Position numbers and translations under genes: made by a program. A stretch of 64,000 nt of DNA from Bradyrhizobium symbiodeficiens (GTDB lineage Bacteria > Pseudomonadota > Alphaproteobacteria > Rhizobiales > Xanthobacteraceae): assembly GCF_002266465.3 (NCBI RefSeq), contig NZ_CP029427.2, positions 4,280,501 through 4,344,500 on the forward strand, read 5' to 3'. Below the pieces are notes generated by a model. The model was not told the origin of the DNA and made no database searches. It saw only the letters and a list, made by a program, of their open reading frames with translations. The first letter of the stretch is position 1, and the number at the start of each line of letters is the position of its first letter. This document shows, piece by piece, positions 7,985 to 17,639 of this stretch.

Positions 7985-9517
7985 TTACCAGTTGCGCTGA
8001 GCGCGGAGGAGAAGGTTCAGGCTGTCCTGATCCTTCAGCTCGTAGAAGGCTGCGGGCTTGGCAGTAGCCGCGTTGCCTGCATAGGCCGCCACACCGGAAT
8101 ACTTCTGGTCGAGATGCGTCCAGGTGAAGTCAGCAGAGAAGGTCAGGTTCTTGACCGGTGTCCAGCGGGTGATGAGACCCAGCTGAGCGATGTTGAAGTC
8201 CGGGTCGCAGGTCGAACCAGCAGTGAGGGCAGCAGCCATCGCGCCGCTTCCGCAAATGAAGGTCTTTGAAGCGCCCGTGTACTGGATACCGGCGTAAGCA
8301 CCGTAGATCGCCGTATTCCAGTAGGGATCCCAGTTGTGCGTATAAGCACCACGGAAGCCCCACGTTTTGATCGACTCCTGAGAGCCGCCCGCAATAAAGA
8401 CGGTATCGGGTGCGCTGGCGAAGCCGATGCTCTGGTAAGCGCCGGCCAAGCCGGAACTGCCGAACATCGAATAGCTCACCGATGCGAGGTCCTGGATATT
8501 GTAACGGGTCGCTCCGTCGGTGTAGACGCCCTGGAGGTTGATCGAGTCACCCGCACCAGTCGGGATGTTCTTGATCGACAGGGCCGCCTGGACTGCCCAG
8601 CCCCACTTGTCATCCGGATGGCCGGTGACCTCGGAGGCGCCGTAATAGCCAACGTGGTTCTCGTGCGCGGCGGCCGACAACTGGAACAGACCCCAAGCCT
8701 GGTCAATACGAACCATACCGACGATATCCGGCATGCGCGATCCGCCGTAATCGCCTACTCCGTAGGCGCCACCGAGAATGCCGGCAGCGGTGATGCCGGA
8801 GGCGTTGATGACGCCAGCCTGGTAGTACTGAGCCTGATCCTGAGCCGAGATTGCGGCCGTAATGCCCTGACCGAAGTCAGCGGTGTAGGTGAACTGATTG
8901 ACACCAGTGACCGTACCGCCACCACCGACGAGACCATCGAAGTTGTTGCCGGGATAGTTGGTCCAGGGAGCGGAGAACTGGGAGACCGCCTTACCCATCG
9001 TGAAGCCAGCGAACTGGATGAAGGCGTAGTACACGCCGAGCGCACCACCAGCCACCGAGCCGCTGCCCGATGTACCCGCGGGAGCCGCGTCGTACGCGGT
9101 CGTGCCACCGGTCAAACCAGCACCGGCGCCAGCATAGCCGCCCGTGGTCCAGCTGAAGGTCGCATCGAAGAACGTGCGGACCACGCCGTACTCGGTCGCG
9201 GTACGGGTATCGATGTTGAGGTCCTGGCGAGACCGCATGGTGTAGTAGTTGCTGAGGCGATTGTGCGCCCCACCGACGCCGCTGAACTGGCCATTGTAGA
9301 CGCTGTTGGTGTTCAGCGCGACTTCAGCGCGCAGATAACCACCCAGCTTGATGCAAGTGTCGGTGCCCGGGATGTAGTAGAAACCCGCGCCGTACAGCGA
9401 GCAGATCCTCACGTATTCGACCGCTTTGGCCTTCACGGGCAGATCGGCTGCTTGAGCTCCGCCCACGGCGATCAGACCCGCCGCTGAGCCGAGCAAAAGG
9501 CTCTTAACCAACTTCAT
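7985..9517 (-). CDS. Outer-membrane porin (porin_2 / Omp2b-like family)
   Basis: A 510-residue protein with a cleavable signal peptide (MKLVKSLLLGSAAGLIAVGG, cut after AQA) followed by ADLPVKAKAVEYVRIC, the typical beginning of Bradyrhizobium and other Rhizobiales porins. The rest has alternating strand-like segments rich in aromatic residues and Gly, and it ends in LLRAQRNW, with a terminal aromatic residue as expected for beta-barrel assembly. It should form a trimeric diffusion channel for small hydrophilic solutes. A ggaggttt ribosome-binding site precedes the ATG. The gene stands alone, with a strong terminator and a long upstream region, which suggests an independently regulated abundant porin. 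Confidence 0.93.
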   Translation of the reverse strand: MKLVKSLLLGSAAGLIAVGGAQAADLPVKAKAVEYVRICSLYGAGFYYIPGTDTCIKLGGYLRAEVALNTNSVYNGQFSGVGGAHNRLSNYYTMRSRQDLNIDTRTATEYGVVRTFFDATFSWTTGGYAGAGAGLTGGTTAYDAAPAGTSGSGSVAGGALGVYYAFIQFAGFTMGKAVSQFSAPWTNYPGNNFDGLVGGGGTVTGVNQFTYTADFGQGITAAISAQDQAQYYQAGVINASGITAAGILGGAYGVGDYGGSRMPDIVGMVRIDQAWGLFQLSAAAHENHVGYYGASEVTGHPDDKWGWAVQAALSIKNIPTGAGDSINLQGVYTDGATRYNIQDLASVSYSMFGSSGLAGAYQSIGFASAPDTVFIAGGSQESIKTWGFRGAYTHNWDPYWNTAIYGAYAGIQYTGASKTFICGSGAMAAALTAGSTCDPDFNIAQLGLITRWTPVKNLTFSADFTWTHLDQKYSGVAAYAGNAATAKPAAFYELKDQDSLNLLLRAQRNW

Positions 9518-10055
9518 GTTAAACCTCCAAGTTGCTCTTCAGGGAAGGTCACTGACCGGACGGCCAATTCCCCAACCCCCTTTAAATCACCGCTTCGGGC
9601 TCCTTCGCGTCTTCGGACACACCCGCATGAACGCGAGGGACTTAAGCGAATTGACCTAAACGGGACGACCTCGGGATGCCCCCCTCCGTCGCTCAGTCAC
9701 AATTACCGAACGTCCTTGCACACACAACAAGAGAACGCTTCGAAACGGGCCTGAGAAGCGGGTTTTCCGACGGGTGTTGCACAAATAACACGCAGATGTG
9801 ATCAAGCCGCCTCCGCAATGCATTGTTTTTACTGACATTTTCGACGCGGTTCCATCTGCCATCAAAGTTCCCCACTTAAGGCGCCGCGGGCGAGATCCTG
9901 GCCGGGAGAGGCTTTGACGCACTCGAATCGTGGAATCACAGGAGACTCAAGCAGCAAGGCATCGACCTGCTCCCCGCCTTCCCGGCCTGATGCAGGCACG
10001 GCCTTGAGATGCGCGACGCACACCGCCTGCGGATAGCGGAGGTTATGGGGCGGGC

Positions 10056-10087
10056 TGGCGGAGACGACAAGATTCGAACCTTCGACC
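10056..10087 (-). other. Truncated tRNA 3'-end relic (T-arm, acceptor, CCA)
   Basis: On the minus strand this 32-base stretch reads as a tRNA 3' portion: a T-loop GGTTCGAATC, a following half stem, CGTCTCC and then GCCA. About 25 of 32 positions match the 3' end of the intact tRNA-Ser 300 bases away, but in the opposite orientation. No matching 5' half (GGAGACG at the right distance) is present and the T-stem pairing is poor, so it is not a functional tRNA. It could be a remnant of an integration or rearrangement event. Confidence 0.5.
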
Positions 10088-10280
10088 GCCCCGCCCGAAT
10101 CCTTGATTCTTCCAGAAAATTCAGCCTCTTACGCGAGCGCAATGGTTGTCATCGGCGAAACCGTCCCTGGACGCTCGAGCTCGGCGCCCATTCTCGCAGC
10201 GTTACGGTCATGCTCCGGGAGCAAATTGCCTTGTTGCGAAAATCGCTGGGAATATTCGAACGAAAACACGCGCTTCCAAA

Positions 10281-10310
10281 TTGACCAGCCCAAGCAATTA
10301 GATGCATAAG
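10281..10310 (+). promoter_or_regulatory. Candidate promoter of tRNA-Ser
   Basis: TTGACC (10281-10286), an 18-base spacer and CATAAG (10305-10310) match the -35 and -10 consensus in part and end 10 bases before the mature 5' end of the tRNA. The spacing is right for transcription starting at or next to the tRNA. Tentative. Confidence 0.4.
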
Positions 10311-10319
10311 GCTCGCACC

Positions 10320-10409
10320 GGAGAGGTGGCCGAGTGGCTGAAGGCAACGCTTTGCTAAAGCGTCATACGGTCTCAAGCTGTATCGAGGGTTCGAATCCCT
10401 CCCTCTCCG
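10320..10409 (+). tRNA. tRNA-Ser (anticodon GCU)
   Basis: A 90-base class II tRNA. The acceptor stem GGAGAGG pairs with CCTCTCC, with G as discriminator and an encoded CCA at 10410-10412. The anticodon arm reads CGCTTTGCTAAAGCG with GCT at its centre, reading AGC/AGU serine codons. A long variable arm follows, as expected for serine, and the T-arm contains GGGTTCGAATCCC. Confidence 0.97.
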
Positions 10410-10562
10410 CCACCCAGCAGCAGAATCAATCAAGGCCTTTGCGTTCTTTCACCTGAAGGCAGTCGTGAGGGCTGGTGCGAAAGCCTGGCGCAAGGATCGG
10501 CGCCGCGAACTCAGCTCGATTCGCACCACCTTATATGTGTGGGTAGGTGCCTGGGTCCGCGT

Positions 10563-10772
10563 CTAGCGGCGGAACCGCCAGATCCGCCAATGCGAGGGCG
10601 AAATCAGCACCGCCTCGCCGGCCCAGACATTGTACCAGACGCCGGACCTGCGCCGGCACGGAAACGACCAGGGCAGAATCCCCGTCTTGTGCGGACGTCC
10701 GAGTTCCAGATCGCACTCATCGGGAGCGATCTGAATCGGCAGCCATCGTTCATCGGTGTCGGGCCCGCTCAT
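10563..10772 (-). CDS. Small hypothetical protein, Trp- and Arg-rich
   Basis: A 69-residue open frame starting MSGPDTDERWLPIQI and ending WRIWRFRR. It has six tryptophans and a basic tail, a composition unlike random frame shadows in this GC-rich DNA. No competing gene lies on the other strand. There is no membrane segment, signal peptide or motif I recognise. The ribosome-binding site is weak. It may be a lineage-restricted small protein; function unknown. Confidence 0.45.
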   Translation of the reverse strand: MSGPDTDERWLPIQIAPDECDLELGRPHKTGILPWSFPCRRRSGVWYNVWAGEAVLISPSHWRIWRFRR

Positions 10773-10866
10773 GCCGCACGGGTCTTATGTCGCGGCACGA
10801 CGTAAAAACTTGATTCAGCGCAATCACGCCCACCCGTGCGAACACGGTGCGGATGCGATGCTCGGT

Positions 10867-11133
10867 TCAGTGCGTGGAGACCCACGCCCTCGCCTCGCGC
10901 TGGGCGGCCGAGATCTCGGCCTCCGACATCTGCCCGGCGACTTCCTGGCGCAGCGTCACAGCGTCCTTGCGGCCCTTCAGGGCGGCGAGGTTGAACCATT
11001 TGTGCGCGGCGACAAGATCGACGAGCCCGGACCGGCCGCTCGCCCAATAGATCCCGCGCTCGAACAACACGTCCGACAGTGCAGTCGCGTCGATCGGCGT
11101 TGCCGTCTCCAGATCGAAAGTACCCTGAAACAT
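10867..11133 (-). CDS. Small Sel1-like repeat protein
   Basis: An 88-residue protein starting MFQGTFDLETATPID. Its centre, from about residue 25 to 85, has the Sel1/TPR-like pattern: LFERGIYWASGR, DLVAAHKWFNLAALKGRKDA, then a helix ending AREARAWVSTH. Sel1-like repeats are alpha-helical hairpins that usually mediate protein-protein contact. The phrase AHKWFNLAA is diagnostic. I chose the ATG at 11133 because ggggatg precedes it on the minus strand; the longer open frame upstream has no ribosome-binding site. Partner and process are unknown. Confidence 0.75.
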   Translation of the reverse strand: MFQGTFDLETATPIDATALSDVLFERGIYWASGRSGLVDLVAAHKWFNLAALKGRKDAVTLRQEVAGQMSEAEISAAQREARAWVSTH

Positions 11134-11284
11134 AACGCATCCCCTTTTTTCTTGTGCCTTGCTCCCCCGAGCGCGGCTCCCGTCCAACTCTGAATGTGCA
11201 TGACCCTTTCTGGGACCCTGCACTGTTCAACTCATCCCTTAGTCTTCTTGCTCAAGGCCGTTTGCCGGCTTGTTGGAGGTGATG

Positions 11285-11443
11285 ATGGCGGGCAAATTTG
11301 AATGGCAGTTTAAGCATCGCGATGAAGCAGACGTAAACGCGAGCGCGCGGCGCCGGCGCGCAGAATTCAAAAAGTCCCTGATTTGCAGGCACTTATGCGA
11401 TTCGTCAGATTTGGTTTACCCTGGAATTTTGGGACATCGATAA
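11285..11443 (+). CDS. Possible 52-residue basic small protein
   Basis: A short frame starting MAGKFEWQFKHRDEADVNA, followed by a run of arginines (SARRRRAEFKK) and ending YPGILGHR. Support comes from a strong ggaggt ribosome-binding sequence 4 bases before the ATG and a coding-like hydrophilic composition. It lies alone in a sparse region. No family recognised. It could be a chance frame. Confidence 0.35.
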   Translation: MAGKFEWQFKHRDEADVNASARRRRAEFKKSLICRHLCDSSDLVYPGILGHR

Positions 11444-12011
11444 CCATCGCGCGCGGTGGGACGGATCCCGTGGCGCTCCCACGCGCTATCGGCACCCGCG
11501 CCGGCCACTGTCCAGGCTTTCGCCGGGCTCATCGTCTGGAGCGCCGAAGCTTCAGCGAAGGCGGCAGGCGGATGACGGCATTCAGGAGACAGCCATGTCG
11601 CACGAGAAGCCGCAGCGGACTCGATCGCCCGGTCGAGGCCCGGCGATGACAGCGCGAATGGCAGAAGCGGCGTGCGAGCAGCGCGCAATCGGGCCGCAGC
11701 CTTCACCAGCCCAAGGTGGAGCGGCCAGCGCAACGATCACGCCGTGGTCGGATCAGCAATGTGGGGAAAAGGAATGCCGGCAATACCCCGGCCTCAGGAG
11801 AACGAGGGCGTCGGCGAACACGTCAGGACCAGATTCCACTTTGACCGCGAGGCTACTCGTGAAATTGCAGAACCGGAGAACCGGCCCCGCACCGAACGAA
11901 GAAAACTCGTTTCTTCTGCCGGACCGCAAAAGAGAACGGTCCGACCGTTGACCTGATGTCTCGCCGACACCCTCTATCGTCGACCAGAACCTCCAGGAGG
12001 CGCTGATGACG

Positions 12012-12034
12012 TGCCGGCTCTCGAGGAGCCGGCA
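12012..12034 (-). terminator. Hairpin after the lysine-rich small gene
   Basis: A 9-bp stem (tgccggctc, loop tcgag, gagccggca) lies 15 bases after the stop codon of the lysine-rich small gene. It has no T-run, so termination is plausible but not certain. Confidence 0.45.
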
Positions 12035-12049
12035 ACTTCAGAAGCGAAG

Positions 12050-12148
12050 TTACTTCTTCTTGGCGACCTTGCGGGTCTTCTTCGCAGTCTTCTTCACTGC
12101 GCTCTTCGCCTTCTTCGCCTTCTTTGCCTTCTTAGCTTTCTTGGCCAT
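12050..12148 (-). CDS. 32-residue lysine/alanine-rich histone-like small protein
   Basis: A very short protein starting MAKKAKKAKKAKKAK and continuing SAVKKTAKKTRKVAKKK; more than half the residues are Lys. It resembles the C-terminal tails of bacterial histone H1-like proteins standing alone, and would be expected to bind nucleic acid electrostatically. A clear ggaggg ribosome-binding site lies upstream of the ATG at 12148, and a hairpin follows the stop codon, which supports a real transcription unit. The DNA is repetitive at the codon level. The cellular role is not known. Confidence 0.75.
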   Translation of the reverse strand: MAKKAKKAKKAKKAKSAVKKTAKKTRKVAKKK

Positions 12149-12713
12149 GTTGCCCTCCGATGTGTGAGATGGCTTAATCGCTGCATGCATTCGGGGATCG
12201 AGTGCACACTCATCCCGAATACACCAACACAACGAAAAAAACAGCGTCTCGCTTAAAGAAGTGTTGACGACGCAAGGCGCGTGCGCTTGGCGAGCGCGAT
12301 GCAAGCACGCTGCATGATGCGTTTGCACGATCGCGCGGAGTGCCCGCATCGTCGATGTCTGCGAGAGATGCGATTACAGAAAACTCTATGCAGCAAGTAT
12401 TTTTCTGCACGCGCGTATCGCGCACGATCGACCCGTCGGTGCGCATGGTGACGGTCGAGATCACCTTGCAAAGGCGTTTCGCGGACTCTGAGTCGCGATT
12501 TTTGGCAACGAAAATATTTTCATGATTAATGGCGCGAGCGCTCGTCGGAGCGTCTGCGAGCCGCCGTTTTGCGCGAATCGCGTGACGGCGATTCGGTCGC
12601 GGCGTCGCCATCGATGGGATGAAGTTTACCGCCGAGAATGCGCGCGAGCGTCGCAGCCGAGGAACGAAAACGCGGTGACGAACTTATCCGTCACCTCGTT
12701 CGAACGTGCGAGG
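12149..12713. other. Intergenic region before gatB terminus
   Basis: About 565 bases between the lysine-rich gene and the end of gatB. Open frames on both strands lack ribosome-binding sites and recognisable motifs. It includes a locally AT-rich patch around 12500-12525, possibly a promoter. I see nothing else. Confidence 0.4.
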
Positions 12714-14188
<1,475 letters not shown>

Positions 14189-14192
<4 letters not shown>

Positions 14193-14485
14193 GTCGTGCT
14201 CCCGAGCAGCGTGGCAGCGATCCGCTCCCACTCCGCTTCCAATGAATCCTTTGCAGCGGGCTGGCCGGCCTGGCGGTACCAATAGCCGGCATTGCCGAGA
14301 TCGCCTTCGACGCGGTGCAGGTAGGCATGCACCCAGGCGGCGTCACGGCTGTTGTCGTCCTGGACGATCCTGTGCGCCTGGTCCCAATCGCCCTTGGCGG
14401 CCCACCAGAGACCTTCGAGCGGCGCGTTCAGCCCAGGCGCGGGCGCCGCGCCATCGAGGCTCGCGATGAACGCGGCGGCATTCAC
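14189..14485 (-). CDS. Conserved-looking small gene between gatA and gatB
   Basis: A 98-residue protein with a GTG start, reading MNAAAFIASLDG. It is rich in aromatic and basic residues: LEGLWWAAKGDWDQAHRIVQ (24-43), WVHAYLHRVEGD (51-62) and NAGYWYRQAG (65-74). The two repeated patterns look like a pair of TPR/Sel1-type helices. Its start overlaps the gatA stop as GTGA and its stop overlaps the gatB start as ATGA, so translation of the three genes is almost certainly coupled. This makes it a genuine gene. I know of no established function; a role in GatCAB assembly is possible but inferred only from position. Confidence 0.82.
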
Positions 14486-15957
14486 CACCACCTCGCGGGC
14501 GTGAAGCGGCCGGCGGCCTGCTCGATCACCTCGCCGAGCGAGAACAGCGTCTCCTCCTCGAACGGACGGCCGATCAATTGCAGGCCGAGCGGCAGGCCCT
14601 GCGCGTCCTTGCCGGCGGGCACGGCGATGCCGGGCAGGCCCGCCATGTTCACGGTCACCGTGAAGATGTCGTTGAGATACATCTCGACCGGATCCGCGCC
14701 GCCCTTCTCGCCGATGCCAAAGGCCGCCGACGGTGTCGCAGGCGTCAGGATCGCGTCGACGCCCCGCGCGAAGCAATCCTCGAAATCCTTCTTGATCAGC
14801 GTACGCACCTTCTGCGCGCGCAGATAATAGGCATCGTAATAGCCGGCCGAGAGCACATAGGTGCCGATCATGACGCGGCGGCGGACCTCCGCACCGAACC
14901 CCTCGGCGCGGGTGTTCTCGTAGAGCTCGTTGATGTTCTTGCCCTGCTCGCGCAGGCCATAGCGGACGCCGTCATAACGCGCGAGGTTCGAGGACGCCTC
15001 CGCCGGCGCCACGATGTAATAGGCCGGCAGCGCGTATTTGGTGTGCGGCAGCGAGACCTCGACGAGTTCGGCGCCGGCCGCCTTCAGCCAGGCCGCGCCC
15101 TCGCTCCAGAGTTTTTCGATCTCGGCCGGCATGCCGTCGAGACGATATTCCCGGGGGATGCCGATCTTCATGCCCTTCACGGATTTGCCGATCGCGGCCT
15201 CGTAATCCGGCACGGGGATGTCGACCGAGGTCGTGTCCTTGGGATCATGACCGGCCATCGAGCGCAGCAGCATCGCGCTGTCGCGGACGCTGCGTGCGAT
15301 CGGACCCGCCTGGTCGAGCGAGGAGGCAAAGGCGACGATGCCCCAGCGCGAACAGCGGCCATAGGTCGGCTTGATGCCGACGGTCGCTGTGAATGCCGCC
15401 GGCTGACGGATCGAGCCGCCGGTGTCGGTCGCGGTCGCACCCATGCAGAGCAGCGCCGCCACGGCCGAGGCCGAGCCGCCGGACGAACCGCCCGGCACCA
15501 GCGTCGTGTTGCTTCCTTCGCGCCGCCAGGGATTGCCGACCGGACCGAAGCACGAGGTCTCGTTGGCCGAGCCCATCGCGAACTCGTCATTGTTGAGCTT
15601 GCCTAGCATCACTGCACCGTCGCGCCACAGCTGCGAGGTGATGGTGGACTCGTAGGTCGGCACGAAATTGCCGAGGATCTTCGAGCACGCCGTGGTGCGC
15701 ACGCCCCTGGTCGCGAACAGATCCTTGATGCCGAGCGGGATGCCGGCGAGCGGGCCGGCATCGCCCTTGGCGATCTTCCCGTCCACGGCCCGCGCCATGT
15801 CGCGCGCCTGCTCCGGCGTCTCCATCACGAAGGCATTGAGCACCCGCGCTGCCTCGATCGCGCTCAGATGCGCATCGGTCAGTTCGAGGGACGTGAAAGT
15901 CTTGGCCGCGAGACCCTTGCGGGCCTCGGCGAGCGTCAGCGATGTCAAATCGGTCAT
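14482..15957 (-). CDS. gatA: Asp-tRNA(Asn)/Glu-tRNA(Gln) amidotransferase subunit A
   Basis: A 491-residue amidase-signature enzyme. The catalytic Ser-cisSer-Lys triad is visible: K79 in GIKDLF, S158 in GGSSGGSAS, and nucleophile S182 in DTGGSIRQPA. The 79/158/182 spacing matches GatA proteins. It hydrolyses glutamine and channels ammonia to GatB for tRNA-dependent formation of Gln-tRNA or Asn-tRNA. The start overlaps the stop of the preceding 71-residue gene as ATGA, and its stop overlaps the following small gene as GTGA. Confidence 0.97.
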   Translation of the reverse strand: MTDLTSLTLAEARKGLAAKTFTSLELTDAHLSAIEAARVLNAFVMETPEQARDMARAVDGKIAKGDAGPLAGIPLGIKDLFATRGVRTTACSKILGNFVPTYESTITSQLWRDGAVMLGKLNNDEFAMGSANETSCFGPVGNPWRREGSNTTLVPGGSSGGSASAVAALLCMGATATDTGGSIRQPAAFTATVGIKPTYGRCSRWGIVAFASSLDQAGPIARSVRDSAMLLRSMAGHDPKDTTSVDIPVPDYEAAIGKSVKGMKIGIPREYRLDGMPAEIEKLWSEGAAWLKAAGAELVEVSLPHTKYALPAYYIVAPAEASSNLARYDGVRYGLREQGKNINELYENTRAEGFGAEVRRRVMIGTYVLSAGYYDAYYLRAQKVRTLIKKDFEDCFARGVDAILTPATPSAAFGIGEKGGADPVEMYLNDIFTVTVNMAGLPGIAVPAGKDAQGLPLGLQLIGRPFEEETLFSLGEVIEQAAGRFTPARWW

Positions 15958-16169
15958 TTATTGATCGGGCTGCAGAAGAACGGAGACAGGGTCTTGTCGT
16001 TGGCCGGGTCGTCTTTTTTCTTGGCGGCGGCGTTCGCGGCAGCCTCGATCTCGTCGAGCACGGCATTGACGGCGACGTTGGGATCGGCAGCCTTGCCCTG
16101 CCGCTCCATCTTGTCGAGATAGTTCATGTAGGCCTGATAGGCCTTCTCGTCGTCGCAAAGCATGCACAT
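15954..16169 (-). CDS. Small conserved-looking gene between gatC and gatA
   Basis: A 71-residue protein beginning MCMLCDDEKAYQAYMNYLDKM and ending FFCSPINK. The CxxC at residues 2-5 and the third Cys near the C-terminus could bind metal or form a disulphide. The middle is an Ala/Lys-rich helix. It lies 17 bases after gatC and its stop overlaps the gatA start as ATGA, so it is part of the operon and translationally coupled. I do not recognise a named family. No membrane segment is visible. Confidence 0.75.
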   Translation of the reverse strand: MCMLCDDEKAYQAYMNYLDKMERQGKAADPNVAVNAVLDEIEAAANAAAKKKDDPANDKTLSPFFCSPINK

Positions 16170-16186
16170 GACACGGGTCCTAAAAA

Positions 16187-16474
16187 CTACTCGACGACCT
16201 TCGGCACCAGAAAGAAGTGGCCTTCGGTCGCAGGCGCGTTGGCAACGATATCGTCGGCGATCTCGCCGTCATCGACCACGTCCTGCCGCTTCTTCATCCG
16301 CATCGGGGTGACCGAGGTCATGGGCTCCACGCCCTCGACATTGACCTCCGAGAGCTGCTCGACAAAGGCGAGCATGGCGTTGAGCTCGCCCTGCAGATGC
16401 GGAACCTCGCCTTCGGAAACCGCAATGCGCGCCAGATGCGCGATGCGGCGGACGGTAGCGGCGTCGACGGACAT
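16187..16474 (-). CDS. gatC: Asp-tRNA(Asn)/Glu-tRNA(Gln) amidotransferase subunit C
   Basis: A 95-residue GatC, starting MSVDAATVRRIAHLARIAVSE and containing the conserved LNAMLAFVEQLSEVNVEGVEPM and a C-terminal EGHFFLVPKVVE. GatC is a belt-like chaperone that stabilises GatA against GatB. It is the first gene of the gatC-orf71-gatA-orf98-gatB operon. I chose the ATG at 16474, the usual GatC start; an upstream in-frame extension has no conserved features. Confidence 0.96.
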   Translation of the reverse strand: MSVDAATVRRIAHLARIAVSEGEVPHLQGELNAMLAFVEQLSEVNVEGVEPMTSVTPMRMKKRQDVVDDGEIADDIVANAPATEGHFFLVPKVVE

Positions 16475-16551
16475 TATATAAGGCCTCTCACGGCAAAACC
16501 TATGTGCCGTATAGCAGAGGCCGGTTTTGCGCCGCAACCGGGTGACTGGCC

Positions 16552-17628
16552 CTAGCCAGCCAGCGCCTTCATCCGGGCCAGAGCGGATTTGGCAAAATCC
16601 CGGGTCAATTCGGCCGCGGGGACCTCGCGGCCCAGCGCCACGGCCTGGCCGGCCCAGAGATTGGTGAAATCCACCCTGCCCTGCTTTTCGGCAGCCGCTT
16701 TCAGCGGCCCCAGCGCGGTCGCCGCATGGGGGAACGGCGGTGCGTCCGGCGAGATCGGACCGGCCTCGCGCATCAGGCGGTTCTGGAGGCCGCGCGCCGG
16801 GCGCCCGGTCATGACATTGGTGATCACGGTGGAATCGTCCCGCGCTTCAGCCAGCGCCTTGCGGCCTCCCGGCGAGACCTTGGATTCCGGACAACGCAAG
16901 TAAGCGCTGCCGATCTGCACGCCGGAGGCGCCGAGCGCGAAGGCGGCGGCGATGCCGCGTCCATCCGCGATGCCACCGGCCGCGATCACCGGCACCTTCA
17001 CGGCATCGGCGACCTGCGGCACCAGCGCAAACGTGCCGGGCTGCTCGGAGATCTTGTCGGTCAGGAACATGCCGCGATGGCCGCCCGCCTCGGCGCCTTG
17101 CGCAATTACGGCATCGACGCCGTGCTGTTCGAGCCAGACGGCCTCCCTCACCGTTGTCGCCGACGAGATGACGAGGCAGCCGGCCGCCTTGACGCGCGTG
17201 AGCAGCGCCTGCTCCGGCAGGCCGAAATGGAAGCTGACGATTTCGGGCTTCAGCTCCTCGACGACCTCGCAGAAGGCAGCGTCGAAAGGCGCGCGGTTCG
17301 CCGCCGAGATCGGCGCTGCGGGATCTAGACCATGCTCGGTGTAATAGCCCGTGAGCCGCTGCTTCCAGCGCGCCTCGCCCTCGGTCGAAAGGTCAACCGG
17401 CGTATGGCAGAAGAAGTTCATATTCACCGGCGCCTTCACGCGCTGGCGAATGATGTTGACCTGCTCGCGCGCCTTCTCCGGCGACAGCATCGCACTCGGC
17501 AGCGAGCCGAGCCCACCGCCCTCCGCCACGGCGATCACCAGTTCCGCATCCATCACGCCGGCCATCGGCGCCAGCACGATCGGAAATTCGGTCTTGAAGA
17601 GGTCGATCAGTCGACGGTCAGGCCACAT
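16552..17628 (-). CDS. Nitronate monooxygenase (2-nitropropane dioxygenase-like), copy 1
   Basis: A 358-residue FMN-dependent TIM-barrel protein. Typical segments: FPIVLAPMAGV near the N-terminus, a GAEAGGHRG phosphate/flavin-binding loop at about 178-186, VIAAGGIADGRGIAAAFALGASGVQIGSAYL, and NVMTGRPARG near the C-terminus. Nitronate monooxygenases oxidise alkyl nitronates; the natural substrate is often unknown. It starts 11 bases downstream of a second family member, so the two probably form an operon, with a divergent LysR regulator beyond. Confidence 0.88.
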   Translation of the reverse strand: MWPDRRLIDLFKTEFPIVLAPMAGVMDAELVIAVAEGGGLGSLPSAMLSPEKAREQVNIIRQRVKAPVNMNFFCHTPVDLSTEGEARWKQRLTGYYTEHGLDPAAPISAANRAPFDAAFCEVVEELKPEIVSFHFGLPEQALLTRVKAAGCLVISSATTVREAVWLEQHGVDAVIAQGAEAGGHRGMFLTDKISEQPGTFALVPQVADAVKVPVIAAGGIADGRGIAAAFALGASGVQIGSAYLRCPESKVSPGGRKALAEARDDSTVITNVMTGRPARGLQNRLMREAGPISPDAPPFPHAATALGPLKAAAEKQGRVDFTNLWAGQAVALGREVPAAELTRDFAKSALARMKALAG

Positions 17629-17639
17629 GGTTGTTCTCT

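Larger units (their letters stand above)
9518..10319. other. Long non-coding region upstream of the porin and tRNA-Ser
   Basis: About 800 bases with no supportable protein gene. It must hold the porin promoter and 5' leader (on the minus strand) and the tRNA promoter (plus strand, near 10281-10310). It also contains an isolated tRNA-like 3' end at 10056-10087. Open frames near the tRNAs have the familiar look of translated tRNA arms and are not genes. Confidence 0.5.
11134..12049. other. Sparse region with one possible small ORF
   Basis: About 900 bases without a confident gene. It contains one possible 52-residue frame (11285-11443) and GC-rich patches, including a small hairpin around 11541-11566. 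Open frames of about 100 codons on both strands between 11400 and 11950 have erratic composition and no ribosome-binding sites, so I treat this as non-coding or decayed DNA. Confidence 0.45.

Noticed and set aside
10009..10433. Open frames over the tRNA region on both strands
   Set aside because: They translate the tRNA-Ser and the tRNA relic, giving typical spurious peptides such as RGRDSNPRYS and GDDKIRTFD.
11595..11951. 118-codon plus-strand frame and an overlapping minus-strand frame
   Set aside because: Both look like translated non-coding DNA, rich in Arg, Ser and Pro with no helix or strand pattern.
10056..12148. Genomic island integrated at tRNA-Ser
   Set aside because: No integrase gene and no direct repeat of the tRNA 3' end downstream. 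The relic is in opposite orientation, so only an old scar is possible.
12210..12611. 133-codon open frame on the minus strand before gatB
   Set aside because: No ribosome-binding site, erratic composition and no recognisable motif. I could not exclude it fully but do not support it.
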